64,000 bases of DNA, from positions 124,001 through 188,000 of the forward strand of contig DASUCV010000020.1 of NCBI GenBank assembly GCA_036275915.1, given 5' to 3'. This DNA comes from Candidatus Polarisedimenticolaceae bacterium (GTDB lineage Bacteria > Acidobacteriota > Polarisedimenticolia > Polarisedimenticolales > DASRJG01). Shown in pieces: positions 14,925 to 22,933 of the stretch. The notes below the pieces were generated by a model. That model searched no databases and was not told the DNA's origin. It saw only the letters and a program-made list of their open reading frames with translations. The stretch's first letter is position 1. The number at the start of each line of letters is the position of its first letter. A program made the position numbers and the translations under genes.

Positions 14925-17900
14925 GTGGGGCGCGTCAAGATCCTCGCGATGCTCGTGGCGGCCACGCTGCCGTTCGCCGCCCACGCCGCCCGGGCTCCGA
15001 TCCGCCACTACACCGCCACCGACGGGTTCGCGGAATCGCACGTCAACCGTCTCAAAATCGATCCGAGCGGTGTCGTGTGGATCGCGGGCGCGTCGGGGTT
15101 GTGGAAGTTCGATGGCGAGCGCTTCGATCTTCTCGGTGCGGATCTGGGTCTCCCGCGCGCGGAGGTCCAGGACATCGCCCTCGCCGGCGACGGATTGCTC
15201 TGGGTCGCGACCGACGTGGGGCTGTTTCGCGGTGACCCTTCGCAGCGGAAACAGGAACCGGTGTTCGCGCGCTTCGAATTCCCATCGGAGGAGAACGGAT
15301 CCGCGCCGGCTCCGTTCCGCCTGCTCGCCGCCGGCGACGGCACGATCTGGGTCGGCACGCGGCACGGCTTGTGGCGGATCCCACCGACCGGCGGAGGCGC
15401 GTCGAGAATCGACGGCGTGCCGCAGCTCGGGCGCGTGACCAGCCTCGCGGAGGGACCGGGAGGCGCCGTCTGGGTCGGGACACATCGCTCCGGTCTCTAT
15501 CGCATCGCACGCGACGGCCGCGTCGATCATCACGATGATGCCGAGCCGGGCTACGGGTTCGTCAGCGACTTCATGTTCGACGACGACGGGAGCGTGTGGA
15601 CCGCCTTCCTCGGCGGCGTCGCGCACTTCACGGGAGATCCGTTCGCCTCGCCCGCTCCAGGGCCGGCCATTCTCGGAGAGTCGGACGGCATCAGCATCAG
15701 CCCGAGCAGCCTCCTGCGCGTCGATCGCGACCGGTTCCTGATCGGCACGCTCGCGGGGATCGACGACGTGCGGCGCGATGCGAGCGGGCGCTTCAAGGTC
15801 GAGGGCAAGCTCGATCGATCGTCGGGCTTGCCCGATGCCGCCGTGCAGACGGTCGCCTTCGACCGCGAGGGAAACCTGTGGTGCGGGATGTTCTACCGCG
15901 GGTTGGCCAAGCGCGTCGCGAGCGGTTTCACGCAGCACGACGAGGTCGACGCGCAACGCTCGATCATCATCGGTGTCGCCGGGGATCGAGAGGGCCGGGT
16001 CGCCGTGCTCACCCGAGGCGAGACGTCGCTCACGCTGTACACGAGCGGCGCCGCGGACTTGGTCGCGCGGGCGCTCACCCTTCCGTTCGCTTCGGGACTC
16101 GTGGGCTGGCGCACCGCGGGGCAGTTCGCCCAGGATCCGTCCGGAGATTGGTGGGTAGGCGGCTCCATGGGCCTGCTCCGCTTTCACGGTGCGACGCCGG
16201 TGCGCGCACCGGCCGGCGGAAGCGACCTCGAACGCGCCGAGGCTTCGGCGGTCTTCGTCGCCGCGAACGGCGACCTCTGGATCGGCTCCCCGAGGGGCGA
16301 ATCGGAAGCGAGCACGCTGTCGTGCCGGCATCCCGGCGGCACCATCACGACCTTTCCGTCCTCGGCCATCGGGACGCACGCCGTCGCCTACGCGTTCGCG
16401 GAGGACGCCGCGCACGACATCTGGATCGCCTTCGAGGACGGAAGGATCCTCCGCTACCGCGACGGAAATTTCGAGCGCCTCCCGGTCCCGGTCGCGGCCC
16501 TCGCGGAAGCGCCGTTCTTCGTCGATCGCGCGGGTGCGCTGTGGATCTTGGGTCAAGGCCTCGCGGTCAGCTCGGATCCGGCATCCGCGCATCCGGCGTT
16601 CGAGCGGCAGCCTCTGCCTGCTCGGTATGCCGATCTGGCGACGACGTGCGGCACGGAGGATCGCGACGGCCGCTTCTATTTCGGCACGACGCGCGGCGTG
16701 CTCCGTCTCGATCGCAAGACCGGCGCCTTCCGCCTCTTCACCGACGACGACGGCCTCCCGCGCGGCGAGATTCGATACGCCTTTCGCGACACCTCCGATC
16801 GGCTCTGGTTCGCGGATGCGATCGGCCTCGCGCAGCTCATCCCGGGTCCCGATCCACCGTCGTTCGAGGCGCCGATTCGCATCCGTTCGATCACCGTGGA
16901 AGGGACGCCGCTCCCCCTCGCTCCCCTCGGTGCGTCAAGCGTCGGTCCGCTCTCGCTTCGAGCCGGCGAGCGGACGCTGCGCATCGAGTACCTGGCCGTT
17001 CATCACGCACCGGGATCGTCTCCGCAGTTCCGCACCAAGCTCGAGGGCGCCGACTCGAGCTGGAGCGCGCCCACCGACGAACGCTCGGTCGTGTACTCGA
17101 ATCTCGCGCCCGGCCATTACCGCTTTCTCGTGACGTCCGCGACCTCGAACGGCGGATCGCCGGCGACCGTCGTCTTCCACGTGGCGGCGCCGTTCTACAA
17201 GCGTGGCTGGTTCGTGAGCCTCGTCGCCGTCCTCGGTGTCGCCGCCGCGTTCGGCGCGTACCGTGTTCGCGTCGCGCACCTGCTCACGCTCGAGCGGTTG
17301 CGCACGCGGATCGCCACCGACCTTCACGATGAGGTCGGCTCGAGCCTGTCGCAGATCGCCGTCTTGAGTCAGGTCGCGGAGCAAGCGCCGGCGCCGCGAG
17401 CGCTCGGCCGGATCACCGAGCTTGCGGGCAGCCTCGTCGATGCGATGAGCGACACGGTGTGGGCGATCAGCCCGGGCGAGGACCGTCTCAGCGATCTTGT
17501 CCATCGCATGCGGCGCTTCGGGGCCGACCTCTTCGCCGACGGCGCCGCGACGGTGCAGCTCGATCTGCCGGAGGCGCACGGCGACGAGCGCCTCGAACCG
17601 GACGTCCGGCGGGCGATCTACCTCGTCTTCAAGGAATCGCTCCACAACATCCACAAGCATGCGCGCGCGCGGCACGTCCGCGTCGCCCTGGAGCGGCGGG
17701 GCGGAGGCTTCCGGCTGACGATCGGCGACGACGGCCGCGGCTTCGACCATTCTGCGATCACACCCGGCCACGGTCTCGCGAGCATGCGCGCCCGCGCCGA
17801 GGCGCTCGACGGGCGCCTCAACGTGGAATCGGTCGTCGGCAGCGGCACGCGTGTCGTCCTCGACGTCCTCCGGCCGAAGCGATCGCTAGCAAGATGGATA

Positions 17901-17927
17901 GTGTGGCGTCGCAGGAACCGGATGTAA
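14925..17927 (+). CDS. Two-component-regulator-propeller sensor histidine kinase
   Basis: A ~1000-aa hybrid membrane sensor. It has a signal-like N-terminus, a periplasmic Reg_prop beta-propeller with repeated G-V-V/L-W-I/V-A/G blades (GVVWIAGASGLWKFDG, GLLWVATDVGLF), and a Y_Y_Y domain ending PGHYRFLV. One membrane helix follows (VSLVAVLGVAAAFGAYRV), then a HisKA_3 domain with the phospho-accepting His in LHDEVGSSLSQIA, and a HATPase with KESLHNIHKHA (N box), GDDGRGFD and GHGLASMRARAE. I use GTG 14925 because it gives a basic-hydrophobic signal; GTG 14892 is also open. It is 13 bases upstream of a NarL-type regulator, its obvious partner. The ligand is unknown, though polysaccharide-type cues are common for such propellers. 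The gene is divergent from the cytochrome. Confidence 0.92.
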   Translation: MGRVKILAMLVAATLPFAAHAARAPIRHYTATDGFAESHVNRLKIDPSGVVWIAGASGLWKFDGERFDLLGADLGLPRAEVQDIALAGDGLLWVATDVGLFRGDPSQRKQEPVFARFEFPSEENGSAPAPFRLLAAGDGTIWVGTRHGLWRIPPTGGGASRIDGVPQLGRVTSLAEGPGGAVWVGTHRSGLYRIARDGRVDHHDDAEPGYGFVSDFMFDDDGSVWTAFLGGVAHFTGDPFASPAPGPAILGESDGISISPSSLLRVDRDRFLIGTLAGIDDVRRDASGRFKVEGKLDRSSGLPDAAVQTVAFDREGNLWCGMFYRGLAKRVASGFTQHDEVDAQRSIIIGVAGDREGRVAVLTRGETSLTLYTSGAADLVARALTLPFASGLVGWRTAGQFAQDPSGDWWVGGSMGLLRFHGATPVRAPAGGSDLERAEASAVFVAANGDLWIGSPRGESEASTLSCRHPGGTITTFPSSAIGTHAVAYAFAEDAAHDIWIAFEDGRILRYRDGNFERLPVPVAALAEAPFFVDRAGALWILGQGLAVSSDPASAHPAFERQPLPARYADLATTCGTEDRDGRFYFGTTRGVLRLDRKTGAFRLFTDDDGLPRGEIRYAFRDTSDRLWFADAIGLAQLIPGPDPPSFEAPIRIRSITVEGTPLPLAPLGASSVGPLSLRAGERTLRIEYLAVHHAPGSSPQFRTKLEGADSSWSAPTDERSVVYSNLAPGHYRFLVTSATSNGGSPATVVFHVAAPFYKRGWFVSLVAVLGVAAAFGAYRVRVAHLLTLERLRTRIATDLHDEVGSSLSQIAVLSQVAEQAPAPRALGRITELAGSLVDAMSDTVWAISPGEDRLSDLVHRMRRFGADLFADGAATVQLDLPEAHGDERLEPDVRRAIYLVFKESLHNIHKHARARHVRVALERRGGGFRLTIGDDGRGFDHSAITPGHGLASMRARAEALDGRLNVESVVGSGTRVVLDVLRPKRSLARWIVWRRRNRM

Positions 17928-17940
17928 GGATTCGGAGACC

Positions 17941-18600
17941 ATGACGATGGACATCGAGACCTCCGTCATCCGTGTCGGGATCGTCGAGGACCAAGACGAT
18001 ATCCGCGAGGGCCTTGCGACCTTGATCGCGGCCGCGCCCGGCTTCGCCTGCGCCGGCGCGTGGCCGGTCATGGAGTCCGCGCTGCCCGAGCTCGAGGCGA
18101 AGGAGCCCGACGTCGTGCTCGTCGACCTGGGCCTTCCGGGCATGGGCGGGATCGAGGGAATCCGCCGTCTCAAGGTGTCGCGGCCGACGATCCCGAGCGT
18201 CGTCCTGACCGTCTATCAGGATGACGACCGGATCTTCCAGGCCCTGTGCGCCGGCGCGTGCGGCTATCTCCTGAAGAAGACCCCGGCACCGCAGCTCCTC
18301 GCCGGCGCGGCAGAGGCGGTGCGCGGCGGCGCCCCCATGTCTCCCGAAATCGCGCGTCGTGTGGTCGGGTTGTTCTCGCGGTTCGAGCCCGCCCGCCACG
18401 CCGATTACCGCCTCACACCGCACGAACTGCGCGTGCTGAAGCTCCTCGTCGAGGGGCACTCGTACAAGACGGCCGCGGCGGCGCTCGACGTCTCGGCGGC
18501 GACGATCGCCTTCCACCTGCGTCGGGTCTACGAGAAGCTCCAGGTCCACTCGAAGACCGAGGCGGTGTCGAAGGCGCTTCGCGACGGATTGGTGCGCTGA
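17941..18600 (+). CDS. NarL/FixJ-family response regulator
   Basis: A 219-aa regulator. The receiver domain has acidic Glu16/Asp17, phospho-acceptor Asp62 (VVLVDLGLPG), Thr90 (VVLTVY) and a conserved Lys near 112 (YLLKKTPAP). A LuxR-type helix-turn-helix (about 155-215) contains LTPHELRVLKLLVEGHSYKT and AATIAFHLRRVYEKL. A ribosome site (GGAG) precedes the ATG. It is encoded 13 bases after the propeller histidine kinase and is expected to be phosphorylated by it. The adjacent plus-strand gene for a large secreted repeat protein begins 68 bases downstream and is a plausible target. Confidence 0.95.
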   Translation: MTMDIETSVIRVGIVEDQDDIREGLATLIAAAPGFACAGAWPVMESALPELEAKEPDVVLVDLGLPGMGGIEGIRRLKVSRPTIPSVVLTVYQDDDRIFQALCAGACGYLLKKTPAPQLLAGAAEAVRGGAPMSPEIARRVVGLFSRFEPARHADYRLTPHELRVLKLLVEGHSYKTAAAALDVSAATIAFHLRRVYEKLQVHSKTEAVSKALRDGLVR

Positions 18601-18652
18601 TCCGGGCCGATTCCTAACAATCCAGATAGTGGGCACCGGCTCCCCGCGCCGG

Positions 18653-18658
18653 TATACC
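18653..18658 (+). promoter_or_regulatory. Candidate -10 box of the secreted repeat protein gene
   Basis: TATACC lies 10 bases before the ATG at 18669, and TGGGCA (18630-18635) lies 17 bases further upstream as a possible -35. An inverted repeat ACCGGC/GCCGGT (18635-18640 and 18648-18653) overlaps the spacer and could be an operator. The matches are partial, so confidence is low. Confidence 0.3.
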
Positions 18659-18668
18659 GGAGCCCACC

Positions 18669-21197
18669 ATGAGCACACGCTTCGTCAGCCTCATCGCCGC
18701 AGTTCTCTGCGCCACGGGTCTCGCGATGGCCACGCCGGAGATCGACACGTTCGTCCTCACGGTCGGTGGCCAGTCGCAGCCGACATTTCCGGATCCGCCG
18801 CCGTTCTCGTGCGGCACCTATGGAACGCCGCCGCCGGTCTTCCCATTCTTCGGTGGGTTGGGCGTGTCGATGCCCACGGAGGGTTACGCCGCCTGCGACA
18901 TCGCCGGCGGGTATCGGACGCGGACCGGCCCCGCCGGGCCGTTGGCCGATGCCACCTCGCTCGACGTCGACTACGACAACTTCGACAACGATCACTCGAC
19001 CGGATCGGCCGACGCCAAGGCGGACTTCGGCGTGCTGGGAGCGCGAGCGTACGCTCGGCTCCTCGCAACCCCCGGCTATGCCGCACCCATCGTCCAGGGT
19101 GCCGAGGCGTACGGAAAGTTCACCGATACGCTGACGATCACGAGCCCGAACGTTGCGAGCGGGGCCTCGGGCTACGTTCGCTTCCACTTCTGGATCGACG
19201 GCCACCTGAACTTCACCGGCAACGACGACGTTCGCATGACCGTGCTCTACCAGGCGAGCCCGGGACCGATCTATCCGCTGATGATCACCGGCGGCGCCAA
19301 CAACAACCCGCAGCCGTACATCAGCTACCCGGCCGGCTTCGGCGGCGCGAGCGGCCCCGGCACCTTCGGCGGCTTCACGCTCGCCGCCGGCTCGTCGAGC
19401 GGCGCCGGCGAGTTCGTGACGTTCCTGCTGCCGATCAACTTCGGCACATCATTCGACTTCACCGCGGGGCTCATGGTCTACGTCCTCCCCGGTGCGACGC
19501 TCGATGGGTTCGTCGATTTTCTCTCGACGGCGCGTCTCACCGGGATCGAGGTCATGGATGCCGGCATGACGCCGGTCCCAGCCTTCAGCGTGGCGGCGGG
19601 ATCAGGCACCAACTACGACGCAAACGGTGTGCACTATCCGGTGGATCCGTGTGCACCGATCGTCTCGAGCGGCGCGCCGGTGCCGGCCGGCACCGGCATC
19701 GTGACGTCGTTCGCAGAAGGACCCGTGAGCCGCGGCGGGCGCGACGCGTTCATCGCTTCGGGAACTTCAGGCCAAGAGGGCGTCTACGTGCGCGCGACTC
19801 CGCCGAACCCGATCAAGGTGGCCGATCTCGCGAGCGCGATCCCCGAAGGTACCGGGACGTTCACGGGATTCGGCAACCTGTCCATGGCGGCGTCGCTCCT
19901 GGGATTCATCGGCAGCGGTGCCGGGCAGGAAGGCGTCTACGTCGCCGACCTCAGCGATCTGCAGGTTCCGCCCAACCCCATCGAGGTGGCGGACCTTGCC
20001 TACGGCATCCCCGGAGGATCCGGCACCTTCACAGGCTTCGGCGATCTCTCGCTCGCTGGAATTCCGCCGACACCGATCCGGGCGGCGTTTGTCGGCAGCG
20101 GCGTGGGGCAGCAGGGCGTCTACCTCGCCGACCTCAGCAATCTACAGATTCCACCCGACCCCATTCGGCTCGTCGATCTCACGACCGCAATTCCGGGAGG
20201 GACCGGCGACTTCACGGCGTTCCGCGAGGTCTCCATGACGATATCCCCATCCGCGAGCCACGTGGGCTTCGTCGGAAGCGGAACGTCGCAGGAAGGTTTG
20301 TACCTCGCCGATGTCACGGACCTGATGATACCGCCAAGCCCGGTCCGGATCGCAGATGGAACGACACCGGTTCCGGGCGGAAGCGGCGCCTTCACCGGGT
20401 TCGGCCATCTGTCGCTCGCGTCACCGCGCGTCGCCTCACCGGCGGCGTGGCCGACACGCATCGCTTTCGTCGGAGCCGCCGCAGGCCAACAGGGCGTCTA
20501 TCTCTCGGAGGTGAGCAACTCCCTCGTTCCTCCCTCGCCAATCCGGCTCGTCGACCTCAATACGCCGATCCCGGGTGGCACCGGGACTTACACCGGCTTC
20601 GACGCGGTGAGTGCCGGTGGAAACGTCACCGCGTTTCGAGGGATGGGAAGCAACGGTCAAGCCGGGATCTATCTCGCGAGCCCGCCGACCAAGGTCATCG
20701 CGATCGGCGACACGCTCGAGGGAAAGACGGTCACGGGCGTCACCCTCGGGCGCGAAGGGCTCGACGGCGATCAGCTCGACTTCGGCGCGTCGTTCTCGGA
20801 CGGATCGCAGGCGATGCTCGTGTACACGGTGCCGTCCTTGCTCGATTCAACAGGAGCCGGCACGGTCGGCGACTCGTTGCGCGTCGACAGGTCCGTCGCG
20901 ACCCCCGGCAACGTGAAACTGAGCTGGAGCGCGAGCTGCTCGGTGAGCGCGACCGACTATGCGATCTACGAAGGCACGCTCGGTAACTGGTACAGCCACA
21001 CGATGCGGACATGCACTGACACCGGTGCCGATCTGACGGAAGACCTCGCGCCCGCGGCGGGCAACCGCTACTACCTGATCGTCGCGCTCGGGTCCGACGG
21101 CGAAGGCTCCTACGGCACCGACTCGACCGGCGCCGAGCGGCCGATCGGCTCGGGCTCGCGCTGCGAGGCCGTTCAGTCGATCGGGCCGTGTCCGTGA
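18669..21197 (+). CDS. Large secreted protein with six ~65-residue tandem repeats
   Basis: An 842-aa exported protein (signal MSTRFVSLIAAVLCATGLAMA; GGAG ribosome site). Residues 25-350 form a choice-of-anchor-like beta domain. Residues about 360-715 carry six repeats with the consensus F-x-G-S-G-x-x-Q-x-G-V-Y-L-A-D-L, then P-P-x-P-I-x-x-x-D-L, then I-P-G-G-T-G-x-F-T-G-F, predicted to be propeller blades. The C-terminal ~110 residues form a fibronectin-like module (YYLIVALGSDGEGSYGTDS) shared in style with other exported proteins of this lineage. Its last 11 codons and stop recur as an isolated 43-bp copy at 26305. No enzymatic motif is visible. It may be an extracellular binding or structural protein, perhaps controlled by the preceding two-component pair. 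Confidence 0.8.
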   Translation: MSTRFVSLIAAVLCATGLAMATPEIDTFVLTVGGQSQPTFPDPPPFSCGTYGTPPPVFPFFGGLGVSMPTEGYAACDIAGGYRTRTGPAGPLADATSLDVDYDNFDNDHSTGSADAKADFGVLGARAYARLLATPGYAAPIVQGAEAYGKFTDTLTITSPNVASGASGYVRFHFWIDGHLNFTGNDDVRMTVLYQASPGPIYPLMITGGANNNPQPYISYPAGFGGASGPGTFGGFTLAAGSSSGAGEFVTFLLPINFGTSFDFTAGLMVYVLPGATLDGFVDFLSTARLTGIEVMDAGMTPVPAFSVAAGSGTNYDANGVHYPVDPCAPIVSSGAPVPAGTGIVTSFAEGPVSRGGRDAFIASGTSGQEGVYVRATPPNPIKVADLASAIPEGTGTFTGFGNLSMAASLLGFIGSGAGQEGVYVADLSDLQVPPNPIEVADLAYGIPGGSGTFTGFGDLSLAGIPPTPIRAAFVGSGVGQQGVYLADLSNLQIPPDPIRLVDLTTAIPGGTGDFTAFREVSMTISPSASHVGFVGSGTSQEGLYLADVTDLMIPPSPVRIADGTTPVPGGSGAFTGFGHLSLASPRVASPAAWPTRIAFVGAAAGQQGVYLSEVSNSLVPPSPIRLVDLNTPIPGGTGTYTGFDAVSAGGNVTAFRGMGSNGQAGIYLASPPTKVIAIGDTLEGKTVTGVTLGREGLDGDQLDFGASFSDGSQAMLVYTVPSLLDSTGAGTVGDSLRVDRSVATPGNVKLSWSASCSVSATDYAIYEGTLGNWYSHTMRTCTDTGADLTEDLAPAAGNRYYLIVALGSDGEGSYGTDSTGAERPIGSGSRCEAVQSIGPCP

Positions 21198-21199
21198 GC
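21157..21199 (+). repeat. 43-bp direct repeat, copy A (3' end of the repeat-protein gene)
   Basis: This segment encodes the C-terminal residues RCEAVQSIGPCP and the stop of the 842-aa protein. It is identical to 26305-26347 apart from one G/C difference (21194 versus 26342), in the same orientation and about 5.1 kb apart. Confidence 0.9.
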
Positions 21200-22884
21200 T
21201 AGGGACAGTCGGGAGGTGGGGCGACCCGCCCATCGGGATCTTGAGCCGCGAGGAACGACTTGATGTCATCGGCCTCCGGATTCCCGGGGTCGACGCGCAA
21301 GACGCACCGATAGCTCTCGAGGCCCTTGCTCAACAGGCCGGCGTCGCTTCCGGCGCGTCCGGCCGCCCTTTGTGACTGCCCGAGATTGAGCCACGAGCTC
21401 CATGCGTACGGGTGGAGCTCGGCGTTCAGACCGCACACGTCCAGCGCATCGGCATATCGCTTCGCAGCCCGCAGCGCTTGGCAGGGCTCGCGAAGCTCGA
21501 TCTCGGTGGGTGGTTGCCACCACGCGAGCGCGGCGAACTCCTTTCGGCGTTCGACGACCGTCTGCCTCGCGAGCGGACTGCCTTCCGCCAAGGCGATCAA
21601 GGGCACACTTCGCATTTCGTCGCCGCGCAGAATGGGATCGACGGCGGGATCGCGGCCGCTCATGTAGTCCGAGCTGGAGAACGGCGCGGCGACGTCGACG
21701 GGGATGAACTCGCGGATGTCGTCCGAAGCGCTCAATTGCCAGCGCAAGGTGGACACATGCAGCCGCAACCCGGTCCGGTCGTAAGTGCGCGTCGTCGCAT
21801 CGCCGAACTGGTTCAGGGCGCTGCCGGCCGGTTCGCCGACGATCGTCAGCGGAACCTGCCCAAGCAAGGCGTGCACCGCCATCACGCCCGCGCCGAAGGT
21901 GCGTCGCCCCGTGAGAATGTAGAGCTCCCGCCAGGGTGGGCTGCCCTGACGCTTGGTAAACTCGCGGGCGATCGCCGGCACGATGCTGCCGTCGCCGCCG
22001 AAGTTGTAACGCCAATCGATGATGAGGCGGCGCGGCTTTTGCGCGTCCACCTCCTTCATGATGCTCTCGAGGAACGGCATGAAGCCGTCATCGAGGAGAT
22101 CCATCCGGGCGTAATACGCGTCCTGACTCGGCAGAGGGCGTGCGCTGAACGGCTTTCGATCGGATAAGTGAGCGGGCGGGGAGGCGCTGATCCATTCCGA
22201 ATCTGAGCGCGCGGGCGGTCCAAACATTTCGCGTCGAGAGCGCCATGCGAACGTCGCGTCCTCCGAGCCTGTCATCGGATGCAGCGTTTGCCGGACGACG
22301 TCCCCCGCTCGCGTCCGGACCGTCACCTCGAGATCGCCGCTCTCGGAAGCGAACCCAAGGCCTCGCATGAGACGAGCGTTGTGGAGCGCGAAGAGGTTTT
22401 CGAGGCTGCCGCTCGGGTTGTCGGCGCCCATCAACGTTCGCGCCGCGGCCAGAACCTCGTCGACGGGGTGCCCGCCGATCTCAAGGACCTCAGCACCGGC
22501 AAGCTCGGCGACCGAACGCTCCGCGGCGGTCACGAAAAGCCCGTCGGTGAATGAGTAGAAGCGAACGGGATACCAAGAGGCAAAATCGTGCCTCGATGGC
22601 TCGAGCTGCGTATGGCCGTCGCCGATGGACGCTACGAGCCGCATGGCGGCAACGACACGTTGTTCTTTGGTGAGCTCCGGTATCCGATCGCGGAAGGCGG
22701 CCACACGCCGGTCGAACGCGAGCTTGCCGATCGTCGTGAACGGATCGGGATGGAGCACGCGAATGTCACGCACGATCTCGTCGAGGTCGTGCCGCCAGTC
22801 GGTGACGCTCTGCGCTCGGGCGCGTGCGACCGAGGCGCAGCCCAGGAAGACGAGCGCGAGGGTGGTACGACGGACGGACGGCAT
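21199..22884 (-). CDS. S41-like (C-terminal processing peptidase family) protein lacking the catalytic Ser
   Basis: A 561-aa exported protein (signal ALVFLGCASVARARA). It has an S41-type layout: an N-terminal helical cap with IGDGHTQLEP, a PDZ-like region (EVLEIGGHPVDEVLAA), the strand RRLIIDWRYNFGGDGS (the family's D-x-R-x-N-x-G-G), and a C-terminal TPR-like tail of about 90 residues. In the block where S41 enzymes carry the nucleophile (T-F-S-A/S-G), this protein reads GRRTFGAGVMA: Gly331 replaces Ser. The following lysine is also not obvious. It may therefore be a non-catalytic pseudo-peptidase, or it may use a different residue. It converges on the repeat-protein gene with a one-base gap. 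Confidence 0.78.
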   Translation of the reverse strand: MPSVRRTTLALVFLGCASVARARAQSVTDWRHDLDEIVRDIRVLHPDPFTTIGKLAFDRRVAAFRDRIPELTKEQRVVAAMRLVASIGDGHTQLEPSRHDFASWYPVRFYSFTDGLFVTAAERSVAELAGAEVLEIGGHPVDEVLAAARTLMGADNPSGSLENLFALHNARLMRGLGFASESGDLEVTVRTRAGDVVRQTLHPMTGSEDATFAWRSRREMFGPPARSDSEWISASPPAHLSDRKPFSARPLPSQDAYYARMDLLDDGFMPFLESIMKEVDAQKPRRLIIDWRYNFGGDGSIVPAIAREFTKRQGSPPWRELYILTGRRTFGAGVMAVHALLGQVPLTIVGEPAGSALNQFGDATTRTYDRTGLRLHVSTLRWQLSASDDIREFIPVDVAAPFSSSDYMSGRDPAVDPILRGDEMRSVPLIALAEGSPLARQTVVERRKEFAALAWWQPPTEIELREPCQALRAAKRYADALDVCGLNAELHPYAWSSWLNLGQSQRAAGRAGSDAGLLSKGLESYRCVLRVDPGNPEADDIKSFLAAQDPDGRVAPPPDCP

Positions 22885-22933
22885 ACATGACCACGAACGC
22901 GCGAGCCGACGGAAAGTTGCGTTCAGCGCAGGG

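Noticed and set aside
14724-16592. A ~620-codon open frame antisense to the histidine kinase
   Set aside because: Low-complexity Arg/Ala/Asp composition and exact overlap with well-supported propeller blades show it to be a shadow.
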